Assembly (NCBI RefSeq): GCF_003335585.1
Contig: NZ_QBFD01000024.1
Span: forward strand, 213,101 to 277,100
DNA: 64,000 nucleotides
Direction: 5' to 3'
Source: Sulfitobacter sp. DFL-14
Lineage (GTDB): Bacteria; Pseudomonadota; Alphaproteobacteria; Rhodobacterales; Rhodobacteraceae
This document shows positions 60,680 to 64,000 of the stretch, one piece after another (the first letter of the stretch is position 1; every line of letters starts with the position of its first letter). The position numbers and the translations under genes were made by a program. The notes under the pieces were generated by a model. That model did not search any database and was not told where the DNA came from. It saw only the letters and a list, made by a program, of their open reading frames with translations.

Positions 60680-61708
60680 TTACCGCTTGAGTGAATCCAC
60701 CCCGTGCTGCGCAAAAACGGGAACATATTGTCCCAGCTTCATGGCCCGCTCGGGGTTTGAGGCATTGCCGTCCAGCGCGCGCTTGTGAACGCCCTGGATG
60801 ATCGCCGCCATCCGGAAAAAGTTGAATGCCAGATAATAGCCGAAATGGTCGATACCTTTCAGACCGCGCCGCTGGCAATAGGCCGCGATGAATTCTTCGT
60901 CCGAAGGCAGGCCCAGCGCCACCCGGTCAAGCCCGCCCATACCGCGCCCCTCGGCGCCCGCGGGCATCTGCCATTGCATGATGACCGCGGCCAGATCGGC
61001 AAAGGGGTGACCGATGGTGGACAACTCCCAATCCAGCACCGCCCGGCAATCGGTGCTCTGTGCGTCATAGATCATGTTGTCGAGCCGGTAATCCCCGTGC
61101 ACCAGCCTGCGCTGGCCATCGTCTTCGGGGCATTCGGCCACCAGCGCCTCCATCAGGTGGTTCATCGCCGGGATATCCTCGGTCTCGGAGGCCTTGTACT
61201 GCTTCGACCAGCGCCCCACCTGCCGTTCGAAGTAATTGCCCACCGGTCCAAAGTCGTTCAGCCCCACGGCGTCGATATCGACCTCGTGCAGCGCGGCCAG
61301 CACGCGGTTCATCTCGTCGATGATCCGGCCCCGGTCCTGCACCGACACGCCGTCCATCGAGGGCTGGTTGAAATTGCGCCCCGGCACATGGTCCATGATG
61401 TAAAAGGCCGAGCCGATCACCGCGTCATCCTCGCACAGCAGGTGCATCTTCGCGACCGGCACATCGGTGTCCGCCAGCGCGCGCTGCACGCGGAATTCGC
61501 GGTCGACCGCATGGGCGGATTTCAACAGGACCCCCGGGGGCTTGCGCCGCAACACGTATTTCCAGCTGGGGGTTTCCAGCAGGAAGGTCGGGTTCGACTG
61601 ACCGCCCTGGAATTTGGTGACAGCCGTCAGCCCGTCAAAGCCCGGAAGATTGTCACGCAGATAGGCGCTGACGGCGGCTTCGTCCAATGTCTGTGTGTCT
61701 GCGCTCAT
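60680..61708 (-). CDS. APH-type phosphotransferase (LvaA / ACAD10-11 kinase-like)
   Basis: A 342-residue kinase-fold protein with the phosphate motif LVHGDYRLDNMIYD (H-G-D-x4-N) and the metal motif LDWELSTIGHP. The N-terminal FQGGQSNPTFLL and YVLRRKPPG segments match the kinase part of ACAD10/11 and bacterial LvaA, which phosphorylates 4-hydroxyacyl-CoA. The ACAD11-like dehydrogenase at 46878-48191 is its natural partner. It is not expected to give antibiotic resistance. Confidence 0.87.
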   Translation of the reverse strand: MSADTQTLDEAAVSAYLRDNLPGFDGLTAVTKFQGGQSNPTFLLETPSWKYVLRRKPPGVLLKSAHAVDREFRVQRALADTDVPVAKMHLLCEDDAVIGSAFYIMDHVPGRNFNQPSMDGVSVQDRGRIIDEMNRVLAALHEVDIDAVGLNDFGPVGNYFERQVGRWSKQYKASETEDIPAMNHLMEALVAECPEDDGQRRLVHGDYRLDNMIYDAQSTDCRAVLDWELSTIGHPFADLAAVIMQWQMPAGAEGRGMGGLDRVALGLPSDEEFIAAYCQRRGLKGIDHFGYYLAFNFFRMAAIIQGVHKRALDGNASNPERAMKLGQYVPVFAQHGVDSLKR

Positions 61709-61718
61709 GACCAGATCC

Positions 61719-62369
61719 TTAACTGTAGCTTAGCAGTTCCGCACCCGCAGCGTGCGAAAAATGCGGTGTGGCGTTGAACTCATGCAGGGAAAAACTGCTG
61801 CCCGAAAACATGAAACGCGTGATGGAGGAATTCTTGACCTGCAGGTTCAGGTTCATCATCTGGGCGATGGGCGCGCCAAGCGATGCTGCCGCCAATTGCC
61901 CGATGACGCCCCCCGATGAGATCACCAGCACCCGCCGGGCATCCGTATCGGTGGCAAAGACGCGGGCCGCCTCGACCCGTGCCGCGAACTGACCCCAGGT
62001 CTCTGCCGCTCCTTCAAAGGCATCCTCCTGCCATTCGAAAATGGTATCCCGCAGCGCCCGGAAATGGGACTTGCGGTCCCCCTTGACCAGATCCGGCACC
62101 TTCCCGCGATAACGCGCATGCAGCAGGTCGTGAAAATCGTATTCGTTGAAGCCGGCGTGCTCCTGCGGGGCGGCGGTGAACCCCATGGCCGACAGCGTAT
62201 CCTTCTGCCGGGCCAGCGTGCCGGTGATCAGACGGTCCGGCACCCAATCCATGTCACGCAGCACCGCCCCCACGGCAGCCGCCTGCCGCTGGCCAAGGTC
62301 GGACAGCACATCGTAATTGTCCTGCCCGAAGGAGGCCTGCCCATGGCGGATGACGAGCAATTCAGCCAT
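61719..62369 (-). CDS. histidine phosphatase family protein
   Basis: A 216-residue phosphoglycerate-mutase-like enzyme. The catalytic RHG motif is at LLVIRHGQASFG, with a later SSGGVIGQL containing GG in place of the second His (SSGGV rather than GH), typical of many family members. It lies 10 bases upstream of the kinase gene and could remove phosphate from a pathway ester. Substrate unknown. Confidence 0.87.
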   Translation of the reverse strand: MAELLVIRHGQASFGQDNYDVLSDLGQRQAAAVGAVLRDMDWVPDRLITGTLARQKDTLSAMGFTAAPQEHAGFNEYDFHDLLHARYRGKVPDLVKGDRKSHFRALRDTIFEWQEDAFEGAAETWGQFAARVEAARVFATDTDARRVLVISSGGVIGQLAAASLGAPIAQMMNLNLQVKNSSITRFMFSGSSFSLHEFNATPHFSHAAGAELLSYS

Positions 62370-62441
62370 GTCGCACCTCTGCTGGAGGCAGGAAATCCGC
62401 AGGATACCCGTTCGGGGCCCCTATCGTATCAAACACATCCT

Positions 62442-63434
62442 TCACGAGAACTCCGCCGCCAGTTTCCGGCCCGCAGCGAGGTATTCGCGCGCCATCCGGT
62501 CCACGATGTCACCCGCAGGGCCCACGGATTTCACCGCGCCAATGCCCTGACCGGAGCCCCAGATGGTTTTCCAGGCTTTCGGCTTTTCACGGTCCTGGCC
62601 AAAGTTCATCGACGATGCATCCGCCGTCGGCAGATTGTCCGGATCCATCCCTGCATTGCGGACCGAATCCTTGAGGTAATTGCCCCAGACCCCTGTGAAC
62701 AAAGAGGAATAAACAATGTCCTCGGCCCCGCCCGAGACGATCATCTGCTTGTAGGCGTCGTCGGCGTTGGCCTCCTGCGTGGCAATGAAGGGCGAACCGG
62801 TATAGCCCAGATCGGCCCCCGCCGCGCGGGCGGCAAGCAGCGCCTCACCCGTGGCGATGGCGCCCGACAGCGCCACCGGCCCGTCAAACCATTCGCGGAT
62901 TTCACGCATCAGGGCAAAGGGCGATTGCTGCCCCGCATGCCCCCCGGCGCCGGCGGCCACAGCCACCAGCCCGTCCGCGCCCTTTTCAATCGCCTTCTTG
63001 GCAAAGGTGTTGTTGATGATGTCGTGCAGCACGATGCCGCCGCAGGAATGCGCGGCCTCGTTCACCTCTGTCCGGGCACCCAGCGAGGTGATCCAGATCG
63101 GCACCTCGTGTTTCGCACAAATCTCCAGATCCCGCTCCAGCCTGCCGTTGGACCGATGCACGATCTGGTTCACCGCATAGGGCGCGGCCGGGTGATCGGG
63201 GTTCGACTGGTTGTGGCGGTCCAGCTCCTCGCGGATTTCGGTCAGCCAGGTGTCGAGCAATGGATGCTCGCCCTCCGCCTCGCGGGCGTTCAGCGCGGGA
63301 AAGGCACCGACAATGCCCGCCTTGCACTGCGCAATCACCAGTTTCGGCACCGAAATGATGAACAAGGGAGAGGCGATCATGGGCAAGCGCAACCCTTGCA
63401 GTGCCTTGGGCAGATGGGAATCGTCGCGGGGCAT
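62442..63434 (-). CDS. nitronate monooxygenase-like NAD(P)H-dependent flavin oxidoreductase
   Basis: A 330-residue FMN-binding TIM-barrel protein of the 2-nitropropane dioxygenase family. The catalytic-region segment AAGAGGHAGQQSPF and the flavin loop ALSGAIATGEALLAA are present. The start at 63434 follows AGGAG. Members oxidise nitronates or act as enoyl reductases; the linkage to acyl-CoA genes makes the second possible. Confidence 0.88.
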   Translation of the reverse strand: MPRDDSHLPKALQGLRLPMIASPLFIISVPKLVIAQCKAGIVGAFPALNAREAEGEHPLLDTWLTEIREELDRHNQSNPDHPAAPYAVNQIVHRSNGRLERDLEICAKHEVPIWITSLGARTEVNEAAHSCGGIVLHDIINNTFAKKAIEKGADGLVAVAAGAGGHAGQQSPFALMREIREWFDGPVALSGAIATGEALLAARAAGADLGYTGSPFIATQEANADDAYKQMIVSGGAEDIVYSSLFTGVWGNYLKDSVRNAGMDPDNLPTADASSMNFGQDREKPKAWKTIWGSGQGIGAVKSVGPAGDIVDRMAREYLAAGRKLAAEFS

Positions 63435-63467
63435 CGTGGCTCCTGTCAGGGTCATGTTGACGGTCAG

Positions 63468-63487
63468 GGGGCGGGTGAACCCGCCCC
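63468..63487. terminator. hairpin after the thiolase gene
   Basis: GGGGCGGG-TGAA-CCCGCCCC is an 8-bp GC stem between the thiolase stop and the flavoprotein start. A T tract is absent, so it may reduce rather than end transcription. Confidence 0.45.
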
Positions 63488-63510
63488 TCTTGTTGGCAAA
63501 GCGCAAGGGG

Positions 63511-64000
63511 TTACAGAACCTCGAACAGGCCCGCAGCCCCCATGCCGCCGCCGACACACATGGTGCAGACCACATATTTGGCGCCGCGGCGCTTGCCCTC
63601 GATCAGCGCGTGGCCGACCATGCGGGCGCCCGACATGCCATAGGGATGCCCGATGGAGATCGCGCCGCCGTTCACGTTCAGCAGTTCATCCGGAATCCCC
63701 AGCACATCGCGCGACTGGATCACCTGCACCGCGAAGGCTTCGTTCAGCTCCCACAGGCCGATGTCATCCATGGTCAGCCCATGCGCCTTGAGCAGCGGCG
63801 GCACGGCGTAGATCGGGCCGATGCCCATCTCGTCGGGCTCGCAGCCCGCCGCCATCACGCCGACATAGCGGCCCAGCGGTTGCAGGCCCATCTGCTCGGC
63901 CTTCTTGGCCTCCATTACCACGGTCGCAGACGCGCCGTCGGAAAGCTGCGAGGCGTTCCCGGCGGTGATGTATTTGCCCTCGGCGATGTGGATGCCGTTC
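63511..64000 (-). CDS. acetyl-CoA acyltransferase (thiolase), C-terminal part
   Basis: The last 163 codons of a thiolase; the gene runs off the window end with an open frame to base 64000. Seen are [25 protein letters not shown], the histidine in [17 protein letters not shown] and the final active-site cysteine in [16 protein letters not shown]. It would split 3-ketoacyl-CoA, completing the beta-oxidation set in this region. Confidence 0.93.
   Translation of the reverse strand, partial: NGIHIAEGKYITAGNASQLSDGASATVVMEAKKAEQMGLQPLGRYVGVMAAGCEPDEMGIGPIYAVPPLLKAHGLTMDDIGLWELNEAFAVQVIQSRDVLGIPDELLNVNGGAISIGHPYGMSGARMVGHALIEGKRRGAKYVVCTMCVGGGMGAAGLFEVL

Noticed and set aside
60680..61708. Aminoglycoside resistance kinase
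   Set aside because: The APH fold is shared, but the sequence style and acyl-CoA neighbourhood fit the ACAD10/11-LvaA type.

Overview
The window looks like a chromosomal segment of a marine Roseobacter-group alphaproteobacterium (Rhodobacterales). It is GC-rich, strongly coding, and full of ATGA and TGATG stop/start overlaps. The gene content fits that group: an Mrp antiporter operon, a liv-type transporter beside acyl-CoA genes, and a homogentisate pathway operon. This placement is an inference from gene content and protein character, with no database search. No tRNA, rRNA, CRISPR array, transposase or integrase was seen.

Layout. 1-4.3 kb: end of an unknown gene, an OmpA-type envelope protein with a small coiled-coil partner, a universal stress protein, then moaE-moaD-pgsA. 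4.4-14.1 kb: uvrC, a pteridine-reductase-like SDR, a Ca2+/Na+ antiporter coupled to an unlisted 54-residue zinc-ribbon gene and an S49 peptidase, an ABC-2 exporter, a CoxG-like protein, an EamA transporter, three copies of a 43-nt double-hairpin repeat, and a quinone oxidoreductase. 14.2-20.1 kb: a CIO-type cytochrome bd oxidase with its DUF2474 peptide, then a two-component system divergent from a DegP-like protease. 20.2-30.1 kb: the aromatic region. A MarR regulator diverges from hmgA-fahA-metallohydrolase-flavin monooxygenase-DUF2783, which converges on a single-chain reductive dehalogenase (cobalamin/2x[4Fe-4S] core fused to an FMN/NAD/[2Fe-2S] reductase). That gene diverges from a second, HpaR-like MarR regulator. 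The two MarR intergenic regions share a 23-nt operator-like motif, which suggests joint control of ring cleavage and dehalogenation.

30.2-36.5 kb: four tandem paralogous secreted proteins plus a truncated C-terminal copy. All carry tail-fibre-like G-[LIF]-G-T repeats and a C-terminal coiled-coil module of a kind common in Bacteroidetes. This is the least explained part of the window. 36.6-42.7 kb: a complete mnhA(B)CDEFG Na+/H+ antiporter operon. 43-50.1 kb: an acyl-CoA catabolic operon (ligase, 3-hydroxyacyl-CoA dehydrogenase, enoyl-CoA hydratase, ACAD11-like dehydrogenase, two SDRs, a VOC protein). 50.3-64 kb, opposite strand: tesB, acetoacetyl-CoA synthetase, a serine esterase, livFGMHK, an IclR regulator, an APH-type kinase, a histidine phosphatase, a nitronate-monooxygenase-like flavoprotein and a thiolase cut by the window end. 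Together, the last 21 kb reads as uptake and beta-oxidation of an unidentified carboxylic acid. The pairing of an APH kinase with an ACAD11-like dehydrogenase points to a hydroxyacyl-CoA phosphorylation route of the levulinate (Lva) type.
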